Program-made: the position numbers and the translations under genes | The notes under the pieces: generated by a model | The model's input: only the letters and a program-made list of their open reading frames with translations | What the model was told of the DNA's origin: nothing | Database searches by the model: none | Shown: in pieces, positions 54,961 through 64,000 of the stretch | Position numbering within the stretch: position 1 is the stretch's first letter | How the letters are laid out: every line of letters starts with the position of its first letter | From: Acanthosoma haemorrhoidale | Taxonomy: Eukaryota > Arthropoda > Insecta > Hemiptera > Acanthosomatidae | DNA length: 64,000 nt | Reading direction: 5' to 3' | Assembly (NCBI GenBank): GCA_930367205.1 | Contig: OV884011.1 | Span: 38,577,754 to 38,641,753 of the forward strand

Positions 54961-57885
54961 TTAATTAATTTTTAGTTTTCCAGTTATTATATAGAAATGT
55001 TTCATAATCAACGAGAAAGAAAAAAACCACTTATTGATGATTGTTTGAAATGAATATATTTAATTATCAGAGAGAAACCAGTATCCGTAGTTTTTAATGG
55101 GATATATCTGGGAGGGAGTATTATAAGTCTGGTCAAGAGGAACCATCCTGATTAGGTAGAGCACGAGTGTCTCGGGATCCCGAAGTTTGGAGGGAACAGT
55201 AAATAAGATTAGTTTTTCATGGAAGTTAACCCATTTTTATAACCGACTCAAATCTACATGTGACCATAAAGACCGAGATTCCATATTAAAAACTATGGAT
55301 ACTTCGCTGATTCAAAAATGTTAGATTTGTAAACATTACACCAGACGGTTTTATTCTCTATCGTTGGTTTCTATAGAGTATGTTTCTATATAATTGAGGT
55401 TTCACTAATTATTAAAGAGTGGTTTTCTTTGGGCTTCAGTCTCTGCAGGTTGCATCTAGCTCCTTGCATAGAGTGGGGCGATACCTTTCCACTATAAACA
55501 AAAAAGGCAACGAAGCCGTGGCCAGGACCTCCTGGGTGGCTTAGGAACGCTGGCCAAACAGACAGACAAACCACACATATTTATGGGAACTTTTTTCTGT
55601 TCCTATAGAAAAATTTATGAAAAGAAAAAAAAATCTTCAAGTAATAAAACCTTCATGACCCCGTGACCTAATCTGATCTATTACTTATATTTCATCATTA
55701 CTGAAACTCTTAAGTTCGATTCTAACCAAAAATTCATTGCATAGAGTCTAAAAATTTTCAAGTTTTGTGTAGAATTGTAATAGTTATATTGCATTCGTAA
55801 TAGTTTTTACTTCATAATTTGTGTACTGCATTTAGTGCGTACTTAATAAAATTACCTAGATTTTACACAATATATATAATTTATTTATTTTCCAGTATAT
55901 AATAGATGATTGTGATTAATAAATACCCTGCTAACGCCGAGTAAGAGCGATCGTTTGTTTGGATGAGACTGACTCAGGAACTGCTGAACGCATTCCGAAA
56001 ATGTATATGTTCTTTACACTGCCCGTTAACACAATACAACTTCATGCCAATCAACAGGGTCAGGTAGTGAACTTGAAGATGTGGGCACCAAAAATAGTAT
56101 TTTTGCGTTAAAATTTCCACGCGGGGGGCGAAGCCAGTCTCAAAACGCTAGTTTTCATATACATCGAAGAATCGTCCACTCTGGGTAATATTCCTGTGAA
56201 GAAAAAACAACAACGCAGAGAGACAACCCTGCGGAAAAGGCACGTATGTTTTGAAACATCGATGCCTGCAGGATCTCGACCTTTTCAACGTCCGAGACCT
56301 TTCCCCTCGGTACCCTACTAGCCTCGTACCGATTACTTACCTGTTGTTAGACAGTTCTCTAATAGTGCAGTAATGCCCCGGGGCTAAGGTCGGTCCCATC
56401 AATGCCGATACTAATTGCTGCTGAGAAGAAGTGCTGTAATATTTTACTAGTGATCAATCAAAGAAGCACTTCAGCGGTATTATTTAAAGCCTTGATAGAG
56501 GAGTTCAACAATAGTAATTTCAGAGCTGTAGAAGAAAAAAATTGATGTACCAGAAGATCAGCAATTATAAGTTGTAGTATGAGATCCCCCTATTTTAATA
56601 ACGAGGTGTGAGCCTGTGTTGGGTTTGTGTGTGTGAGGTATAGACATGTGTATAGAATACTTATTAGGTCACCAATGATACTAATAATAAATGCAGTTGT
56701 AATAAATAAAAGCAAGGTAAAGTTTAATTTACGAAATAAAAAGTTACAGAATAAATAGATACTGAACAAATAAAATGAATATTAAATAATTAAGATATAA
56801 ATAGAAGAAAAAACTCTCCACCTAGCTTAATATGTGAAAACACACAACATTAAAAAGTCTAAAAATGAGTTTTATGTAGACCGGAGACTTTTTTATTAGT
56901 TGAAGTCCATCAGAAGACCACATATGAAGAATTTAGCAGAAATATTTCCAACACTTCAATATCTGAAGTTCCATGACCGCGTGCCTGACCTGATCTATTT
57001 CATTGTTTTTATCAGGTCATCTTCATCATTGTTTAACCTCTTAAGGTTGAAATTTGAAATTAAAGTTGAAATTAAGGAAGTTGAACCTCGAGTTAAACCA
57101 AAAATACATTACACAAAGTGTAAATGTGAAAAAAATCAGTTTTTAGAGTCACGGGTTATGTCTGCGTTTTTGGCATTGTTATGCTTACTCTGTAAACAAC
57201 GTTAAACGTCCAACTCTCTTGGATGTTGTAGAGTATACCTACGTTTAAAATTTACAACATATTAACATACAGACCGATAGGAAAATACTGATAGGATAGC
57301 CCTGCATGATAGTAAATATCTCTCCCTGCTGGAAGAGACTTGCAATAAGATTCAATCGCGTTTACTGATTGACAGGAAATCCTCTCTCACAAACTCGTCC
57401 GTTTTTAATAATAATTTGCCATAAGATATAACGTAACTTCCAATCGTGCATTAACTATGCGCAAACGTAACCCCGCTTTTGATTCATATCAGGAAAATCG
57501 CGCGTACCAGGCAAAAACGAATAAACAACCGACGAAGAAGGAGGGGGATTCACCCCATTCAACCATGTGGAGGGTAACCGAAGGTTACATTGGCACGTCG
57601 AATAAGGAAGTTACACTTTATACTTGGAACATTTTTTAGCTCGTTTTTTACGGTCCTCTAGTAAACAGAACTGTGCCGAATATCTACATCGTCCCTGCAG
57701 CGCACATTTTAAGAATTGAGGATCAAGGATGGCGCATAGTATTTTATAGAGGAATTCAAATGCAAATTCTAAATCTTCCGGAAGGCTTATCTGGTGCGAA
57801 ATCGCTCCATTCACCTCCTGAAAGACCTTGGGCGATGATGCGGGACGCAGTTTGTAGGCTCTTCATTCAGACCCTGGGATAGACT
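54961..57885. other. Non-coding, minor repeat
   Basis: Positions 55650-55730 and 56965-57050 share a diverged segment (ATGACCNCGTG ... CTGATCTATT). The 101-codon frame at 56.90-57.21 kb covers one of these copies, so it is unlikely to be a gene. Frames at 57.46-57.88 kb (both strands) are not recognised. Confidence 0.35.
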
Positions 57886-57945
57886 CACTGTGCGAGAGGC
57901 TTGGCAATCCATGTAGACTCGGGTTCGATTACTGCCGGTAAATAT
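57886..57945 (+). repeat. Weak tRNA-like relic
   Basis: GGTTCGATTAC at 57922-57932 resembles box B and is preceded by a GCGAGAGGCTTGGCAATCC stretch in D/anticodon position. The stems do not pair well. Confidence 0.3.
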
Positions 57946-58499
57946 TCTCTTTATTATAAAACTATTTATTACCAGCTCTGGTTGTTAGTCCTACATGGAT
58001 ATAATAACATTGAATAAAAATTTACAGTGTACAAAGTGGGGGAATGGTCCCCTGACTAGGTATGCATATTTGGGTACTAAAACATAAATAAAATCATGGA
58101 ATAAAAAATGATGAACATAATTATGATAGTAATGATGATAATTTATTAAAATAAAAATGGGCGATAACGTCCCACAATGTTTGGATTTGTTTACGACAGG
58201 ATTCCTTCTAGAAGTTTGGATGTATTGGATTTAGTAGCTGCTTCTAATTATTGTAAACTACGATGGTATTTTTAAGGAAGGAAAAATTAATAACTAGTTC
58301 CAAAAAATCGAAATATAATACTTCAACGCCATATATTTTTACTTTACTTTAAATCAGAAATTTAATATGTGTAAGGCTTACCAAAAACATTCAAAAAGTC
58401 TTGCTTACTGTGATAATGCGTAGAGAACTCACCTGAAAAAACAATAACAAACATATAATAAAGTCAAACATACTTATTCCAACTAAATTTCCCATTGTA
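57946..58499. other. Non-coding, short repeat match
   Basis: Positions 58379-58446 (TTACCAAAA ... AACTCACCTGAAAAAA) match 6954-7000. Otherwise nothing recognised. Confidence 0.35.
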
Positions 58500-58645
58500 T
58501 AATTATATAATTTTTTATAAAATAACAAAACCTGTATATAATGTAGCGACGCTACAGGAAATACAAAAATAATTAGTAAATAGATTTGCCTGAGGATCTA
58601 TAATTGTATATAATTATCTGCGAATTTAAAGGGGCCAGGGAAAAT
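58500..58645 (+). repeat. Short retroposon related to the hairpin-start family
   Basis: Shares ACCTGTATATAATGTAGYGA, GCTACAGGAAATACA, AGATTTGCCTGAGGATCTAT and a terminal AAAGGGGCCAGGG plus As with the inverted copy at 29.5 kb. The GGTGA hairpin start is missing. Confidence 0.6.
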
Positions 58646-58689
58646 ATATATACATATATCATAAATATATATATATATATATATATATC
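58641..58689. repeat. AT microsatellite
   Basis: A run of AT dinucleotides with a few interruptions directly after the preceding retroposon's A tail, as often seen where tails seed microsatellites. Confidence 0.85.
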
Positions 58690-59261
58690 AAAACGTTGTT
58701 CCAGAAATAAATTTGATGAAAATCATAACTCTTTCTTTGGTCAATCTAAGCCAATACTCCAGCAAATTCATCCCGTCAAATCTAAATTTAGGGTTAGACA
58801 GAAACAGGGAAACTATCATAAATGTAATAGTGTTTGAATTTAGCTTTACTCGTTAGGAGAATGTGAAAAACCGACACTAAAAAAATTGCAGATACTTAAA
58901 ACAAATTATGGGTAGTAAAATACGATCAACAAACACAAGAGCTTTCATTATCTACATTGCCAGGAACTTTGCGGTTAAGGAAATCTGAGAGTCATCAACT
59001 TCTTATTACGGTGACGCAAAACACCGAGAAACGAAGAGATACATAATATTTTAGATTAAAAACAATAATTGTTATAAATTGGATCAGTGAAAGTTAATAA
59101 ATCACATGTTTAGTCACTGACAAATTGACAAATTTAACTAGTGTCATGAGTAATGTCTAGAAGGGTAATCAATGGTCTCAGTATTATTACATTTTGTAAT
59201 GTATAGATAATCGTTTTTTTTATTAAGTTAATTTTAAAAAAAGTGCGTATTTTAATTCATT
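58690..59261. other. Non-coding spacer
   Basis: No recognised feature. A Lys/Gln-rich frame to 58.84 kb has no other support. Confidence 0.3.
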
Positions 59262-59320
59262 CCAGTCCTGAAGATACCTACCTGAACTGGCCGAAGCGTT
59301 GATAATTTGATGAATAATGT
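59262..59320 (+). repeat. Repeat fragment with CCTGAAGA ... CGAAGCGTTG motif
   Basis: Partner of 34830-34900: CCTGAAGATACCTACCTG, GGCCGAAGCGTTG, AATTTGATGAATAATG. Both resemble ends of Penelope-like elements. The spacing of CTGAAGA and GAA suits a hammerhead core but stem II does not pair. Confidence 0.38.
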
Positions 59321-59341
59321 TTACTAGAAAAAAAGGGTTTC

Positions 59342-59536
59342 ATGGGATTCTTTCTAAAATTCTTTATTATTTTGGTCTCAATTTGTAGTATTACTCTCAT
59401 TTTACCTAATATATACTACACTGCAAATCAAAATACTCATGCAAACCAAATCTATTACTGCTTGGATGTCCCAATTAAATGTAGATCCATCAATGTCCAA
59501 TTTTCACGTGAAACTAATTCAAACTTGTCCTGTTAA
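59342..59536 (+). CDS. Short frame with signal-peptide-like start, doubtful
   Basis: A 64-codon frame from ATG: MGFFLKFFIILVSICSITLI is a good hydrophobic leader, followed by a polar part with Cys residues (IYYCLDVPIKC ... NLSC). No ribosome or splice context supports it, and AT-rich DNA readily yields Phe/Ile/Leu runs. A small secreted peptide is possible but unproven. Confidence 0.18.
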   Translation: MGFFLKFFIILVSICSITLILPNIYYTANQNTHANQIYYCLDVPIKCRSINVQFSRETNSNLSC

Positions 59537-61260
59537 TGAGTTTACTATTCGAACGTTTTGTCATGTAAATTGCTAAGGGCAATTTAGCTTGAAAAAGCAA
59601 ACAAGACAAACATTCTGAGAAAAATATACGTGTTACTTTGACTTCATACTGAAACTACATTTGTTTGCAACCTAAATTGTTTTCTAAGATTTATACTGGG
59701 GATCCCCAGAGTCTGCTACCGAGTTGGGATGGTTGTACCCTTCTGCTATTCGCCAATACTTTCTTGGAGCCTTCCTGTTTAGTACCGCCGTGGTTAAATA
59801 AAGAGTCTCCTTACATCCTTTCATTTTCATTCCCCCAAAAATAATCTTTTAACTTATGTCCCTAGTTACAATTGTCAGAAAAACGTATTATTTATGTGCT
59901 TGGTTTGTTTAATATTTAGCTGTTAATTCTTTAATTCTCTTCAAACCAGCACAAGCACAATATTATTAACAATATACTCTAGACTAAAGACCTTTGTGAT
60001 AAGAGTAAAGGCTAAAGGTATAAAAATTCTATGTCCATAGCTTTGCCGAAGAAGACAATGATTTTAGCACCTGACATTAAGAAGACCGATTGGTGATATT
60101 GATTACAAGATAATATGTATCAAAGGCTAGATCATTTAACCTTCACACCTTGACCTTGGTTTTGACCTCCAATTCACTAACGCAACATTCCGTACACGAG
60201 ATGGGAGAGCTTCATTTTATTTATTAATTAAAAAATGGTACAGGAAATCATGAACAATAAAGATCATGTCTCTCCTGGAACAGAGGTTCCTTCTTCTATC
60301 ATCAGTACACGATTTTTTGTTCAATTCGTCTGTATTAATTAACAATAATATTAATAAAATAACACTTTCATGATGGAAATAATTTTTTGTTTGAATTTAG
60401 CTTTTTATCAATTTTGTTTTCAAATAAATTTCGCTAAATTTCATGAATAAGACGATTATCCACTTCACAGTATATTTATTAATTTCGTGGCCTTTAAACA
60501 AATCATTTATAATATTTAAATTATCACTAAAAGCTTTAACTATCTTTTGAAATATGAACGAGAAATTGTAATAAATGCTTCCCGCAATCTCCTTCCAAAA
60601 GTAAATTTCCTTAGTTATACATACTTACTTAGTGTAGGATTAATTTGCATTCTTCTAAGTATGAAATTCATTATCTAAAAACGATTGCTTGGTCTTCCCA
60701 ACCATGGACCAGTTGTAGCAACTGCAGCAGAATACGAAGACCGATTGCCTGAAAAGTCCCTGGGCTTATTGCCTCACAATTGTATCCAATATGAGATACT
60801 TGAACGCCCCCATCACGAGCTCCATGCCCTATCGAACACTAACGACGCACGATCCCACAGTCTGCAGTGCAACGTAACACATTCGTGTGGACATCTGGAC
60901 CATCGTCTGTTTATTGTATCCCATCCTCCTCAGTTGCTACACAAAAGCACGCTGCTCGTCTTCAGCAACGTTGGACAACGTTGTGTGCGAAGAAGGACAT
61001 TATTGCCTTGCGACATAACGTGAAAGCTGCTATTCCACCGGAGTAAAGTACATTGGCCAACCTTATTTTTATTTTTCGAAATATAAACTGTGCAGTGGTT
61101 TCGTAAATTTTTTTCAGAAGGACGTCCGCACCTTTAGCATGCGACCTTATAACCCTCTCACAGTGCAATCCCGCACATTTTGCGGGCTTTTCCAGGGTGA
61201 AATACTCGATTGGAAAATCAAAAGATACAGGCCATCCTCTGGCAGAAATATTCAAACGTC
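59537..61260. other. Non-coding, one G+C-richer patch
   Basis: Positions 60.68-61.03 kb are G+C-richer with a 112-codon plus frame (no ATG at its start) and a 97-codon minus frame (60962-61255). Neither is recognised. They may be remains of a mobile element. Confidence 0.35.
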
Positions 61261-62160
61261 TTTTGTTCTAGAAATACGGGTTCGAATCCTTGCTGCAGTT
61301 TGTTAGGATACATATGATGTTCTCCATGGGTGCAGTGGTGGACTGATAATTGTGTGACGGCTGTTGAAAACCTTGGCCCATCAAAATAAGGTTTTTGAAG
61401 AGAAGCGAAAATTTTGTGTTCTTTAAAATCTAAAAGATAAATAAGCTATTTATAATTTTCCTTACAAATCAAACCTATTTACCCAATTTCTAATCACAAA
61501 GTGATCCCAGAATGAGTGAGTGGAAAATGAGGGTGAGAGAAAGAGAGAGAGAGATAGAGAGAGACACAGACTTAAATCTTAGAAAAATTAATTTGATTTA
61601 TGTTGTTGTTTTTATAACTATAGTCCACTGAACCACCAACGGATTATTTATACCCTCAACCTGCACGTTGAGAACTAAATAGATAGACGGACAGACATAC
61701 GATAGAAAACATAGAGTTTCTGTTTTTGCTAAAAAAAAAATCATCAAAAAATAAAAATCAACCGTAGCCTAGTGGTCAACACACATAATCACTAGCTGTA
61801 GTGACCCGGATGAAATTCCCTATTTTTTCTTTTTTTTTCTTAGGAAGAATGGTCTGGGAAGGGGACCCTCGGCCTCTTGAGGATAAATAAGTAGCTATTT
61901 GAATAAAGAAGTGGTAAGAACCAGCAAGATTGCTCAATATATCATTTTTCTTACGAAATAAACCTATTCAAATGGATATCATTATCTTAAACCAATAATG
62001 ATGCTCCGAGTAACCGGTCAGTTTACTTTCACCTAGGCTTAGTCATAATGGATGCGGTAACCTAAGACATAATATGAGAAGATGGAACTCCTGTAGCTTG
62101 GTGGTCAGCAATACTAACCACCCACCCCCTGAATGTAGGAGAATCGCAAGAAATTCATCA
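61261..62160 (+). repeat. Cluster of tRNA-derived short repeats
   Basis: Four promoter-like pieces: a perfect box B (GGTTCGAATCC) at 61279-61289; a box-A-like GGTGCAGTGGTGG near 61.33 kb; TAGCCTAGTGGTCAACA at 61765; and TAGCTTGGTGGTCAGCA at 62094. The last two are clearly one family. Bodies also align: GATAAATAAG..GCTATTT near 61.435 kb and 61.885 kb, each followed by a TTACRAAAT-AAACCTATT segment. This is best read as several old insertions of one or two SINE families. Confidence 0.55.
61534..61570. repeat. GA-rich microsatellite
   Basis: Short interrupted GAGA run inside the tRNA-derived repeat cluster. Confidence 0.85.
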
Positions 62161-63299
62161 CTCTTTTTAGACTCTGTGTAATACATTCTTGGTTACAACG
62201 TCCTGTTCTGACTGTACTTTACTGCATCGTTAATAAAATGTGTTTTGGAAATCAAATTTACTAAGTACATAGTTTCTATTTAGTAGTACACTTAGTATGA
62301 TAGCAGTTTCGTGGGATGAGAACTATTCTGGGCCCAGGATCGTTCAACATTGCCACGGGCTTACACCTCGCCAGAATCTTTAAAATTTCGGAATATTGAT
62401 TGAATTATTTCTATGACCGCTATCGGCCTTTATTTCATGATTCGACTTGCAATGGTTATTTTCCGACCGCAGATATCCATCAAGTAGATGCAGGCGAAAA
62501 GATACGAACTGTAATTTTGTAATGTAGGCTACTGTTGACACATTGGTGAAAGCGATGCGACATTTTCCCACATTTCTGCTCAGCCTACTTTTGCAGCCGC
62601 CAATATAGACTGCCGCAATACACATAAACCCCCTATAACAACAAGTGACACATAACACATGCACAATCATGTAAGTGAGCACACACATAAGTGCACATGG
62701 GTGCAGCAATACTTTCTAGCAATTAGCATGTAAAAGGAAGAGCTCTGGCCGCACCCACGTAACACCCACCGGCCAGTGCTTGCAGTGAGAGTTTCAGCTG
62801 TCGGGAGTGTTATATATGGTATGTACCAAATTATATCATACCATAAATACACTAGAATGGGTAACATACATTACGTATTTCAGAGGTCACCAGGAATCAC
62901 TTAAGTATAAACTAAGCCGAATTAATTAAGAGAAAAATCTGAAAAAAACCCTGAAATAACTGTTGAATAACCAAGACAGTGATAATAAATTTAGTTAGAA
63001 AAACACAGTAATAAGAGGAAAATAAATCTCATAGTCCTTACTTTAAAAAGTACAAATAGCAATTAGATTTGTTGCTTGTATTATAAATCTGTGATCCATA
63101 TGCCCAAATGAGCTTGGTAAGTAAGTGAATGTCTTTAATCATTGTGCTAAAGATAGCCAGGCACATCTGTGTGACATGGTTTTAGATGTAATGAAACAGT
63201 TTTAGACTTTGGTTCAAATTTGCCTTTTTAATCGAGATAGCCGGTTCAACGTTATCTAATGTCAATCCAATACGGTAATAGGAAATGTACGTATAAAAT
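62161..63299. other. Non-coding, no recognised gene
   Basis: A 109-codon minus-strand frame (62380-62709) is Cys- and Val-rich but resembles no family I know. Otherwise AT-rich. Confidence 0.35.
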
Positions 63300-64000
63300 A
63301 GATATTAATAGCGTTTTCCAATAGGGACTTCCGAACTTTGACAGTTGATAGTGGCCATATTGTTGAAGCTGCATCTGTCATTTATTCAGTCTGTTTTGCC
63401 AAATCACCATGGACGGATATAGCGTTCAGCAACACGTGAAATGATAAAACTGTTTTATCAATATGGGTGTTCTATTCGGGCAACGTTCCGCGCACTTCGC
63501 CCATTTTACGGTCGCCATAACCGTCCTACCGAGAGGACTATTCGCAGTGTGGTGGATAAATTTGAGTCCACTGGTTCAGTAAACAATCAACCAACACCCG
63601 TACGTCGACGAAACGCAAGATCTGCCGAAAGCATCCGTCTATGTCCGTGAGAGTGTGCAGGAGAATCCGAAGCAGTCGATTTCGCGTCGCTCGCAAGAAC
63701 TCGGTCTTTCGCAGACCACAACTTGGCAATTTTGCGTCGTTACTTGGGCCTGCACACGTACGAAATTCAATTTACCCAGAAGCTGAAAGTAAACGACCAT
63801 AGACAACGACGTGTATTCACTGAATGGGTCTTGGAGCAGTTGGAAACTGACCCTAATTTTCATCGAAAAATCATCTTCAGCGGTGAGGCCCGTTTCTGGA
63901 TGAATGGGTACGTCAACAAACAAAATTGTCGAATTTGGGACGATACCAATTCACATGAGATCCAAGAGCGTCCAATGCATCCCGAAAAAGTCACTGTTTG
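63300..64000 (+). mobile_element. Mariner/Tc-type transposon, 5' part, degenerate (runs off the window)
   Basis: After a likely terminal region (CCAATAGGGACTTCCGAACT near 63.32 kb) the coding part starts ATGGACGGATATAGC at 63409. Translation across frames gives MDGYSVQQHV, FYQYGCSIRATFRALRPFYG, RTIRSVVDKFESTGSVNNQP (helix-turn-helix DNA-binding region), then RESVQENPKQSISRRSQELG, RRYLGLHTYEIQFTQKLKV and the catalytic domain KIIFSGEARFWMNGYVNKQN, ending ERPMHPEKVTV at the window edge. This family is widespread in arthropods. Single-base length changes near 63438, 63640 and 63730 break the frame, and the catalytic Asp of the usual FSDEA is Gly (GGT at 63882-63884). The copy cannot encode an active transposase. 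Confidence 0.95.

Noticed and set aside
56900..57205. 101-codon frame
   Set aside because: It overlaps a diverged repeat shared with 55.65-55.73 kb, so the open frame is likely incidental.
43445..57720. Shared peptide pattern LQGR.R between the minus frames at 43.3 and 57.6 kb
   Set aside because: DNA identity is low and the similarity is confined to about ten residues, so chance is the simplest explanation.
57611..57814. Minus-strand frame with EDLEFA, reminiscent of a reverse-transcriptase palm (EDL.FADD)
   Set aside because: The catalytic DD is missing and the following residues do not fit any RT block.
62380..62709. 109-codon minus-strand frame rich in Cys
   Set aside because: No family resemblance, no splice or polyadenylation support; kept only as a note in a spacer entry.

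Overview
This window looks like non-coding, repeat-rich nuclear DNA from an invertebrate animal, most likely an arthropod. It is strongly AT-rich, gene-poor and has no bacterial-style operons. It carries eukaryotic tRNA genes with T-run pol III terminators, several decayed Jockey-type non-LTR retrotransposons, an R2-like non-LTR 3' end, a mariner/Tc-type transposase of the kind common in insects, spiders and crustaceans, and many tRNA-derived short repeats. I cannot name the species. No complete protein-coding host gene is recognisable. What remains are short exon-like open frames, some with plausible splice signals and AATAAA motifs, whose products I do not recognise.

Layout. 0-4 kb: little recognisable. 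4.06 kb: an intact tRNA-Arg(CCT). 5.0-6.8 kb: a tandem pair of short retroposons opening with a GGTGA/TCACC hairpin, then a ~200 bp direct duplication with a tRNA-like head. 9.15-9.31 and 11.36-11.53 kb: exon-like frames. 11.7-15 kb: a nest of non-LTR debris (an ORF1 zinc-knuckle fragment, an RNase H fragment, reverse-transcriptase C-termini, Jockey 3' ends). 14.5-19.9 kb: six tRNA or tRNA-like units in both orientations, several sharing flanking sequence; one is a second intact tRNA-Arg(CCT). 22.4-23.2 kb: a possible reverse-transcriptase fragment, then a possible terminal exon with AATAAA. 25.15-26.02 kb: an 869 bp non-coding element with 144 bp inverted repeats flanked by TA. 28.5-30.6 kb: a Jockey 3' end, a retroposon copy and an R2-like C-terminus. 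31.8 kb: a tRNA-Ala(TGC)-like relic. 38.3-40.3 kb: an internally deleted Jockey-like copy, a LINE tail and a set of exon-like or pseudogene-like frames. 43.3 kb: a frame with a hydrophobic segment. 48.0-48.75 kb: five tandem copies of a 145 bp repeat. 49.6-50.2 kb: a Jockey 3' end and an RNase H fragment. 51.7 kb: another possible terminal exon. 53.3-53.7 kb: a third Jockey-like copy. 61.3-62.2 kb: a cluster of tRNA-derived repeats. 63.3-64.0 kb: the 5' part of a degenerate mariner-type transposon, cut by the window end.

The most interesting signals are the tRNA-bearing repeat family at 14.5-19.9 kb, the homogenised 145 bp array, the TA-flanked inverted-repeat element, and the excess of pure G or C tracts in AT-rich DNA. 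Nothing looks like a new biochemical system. The exon-like segments need transcript evidence before they are called genes.
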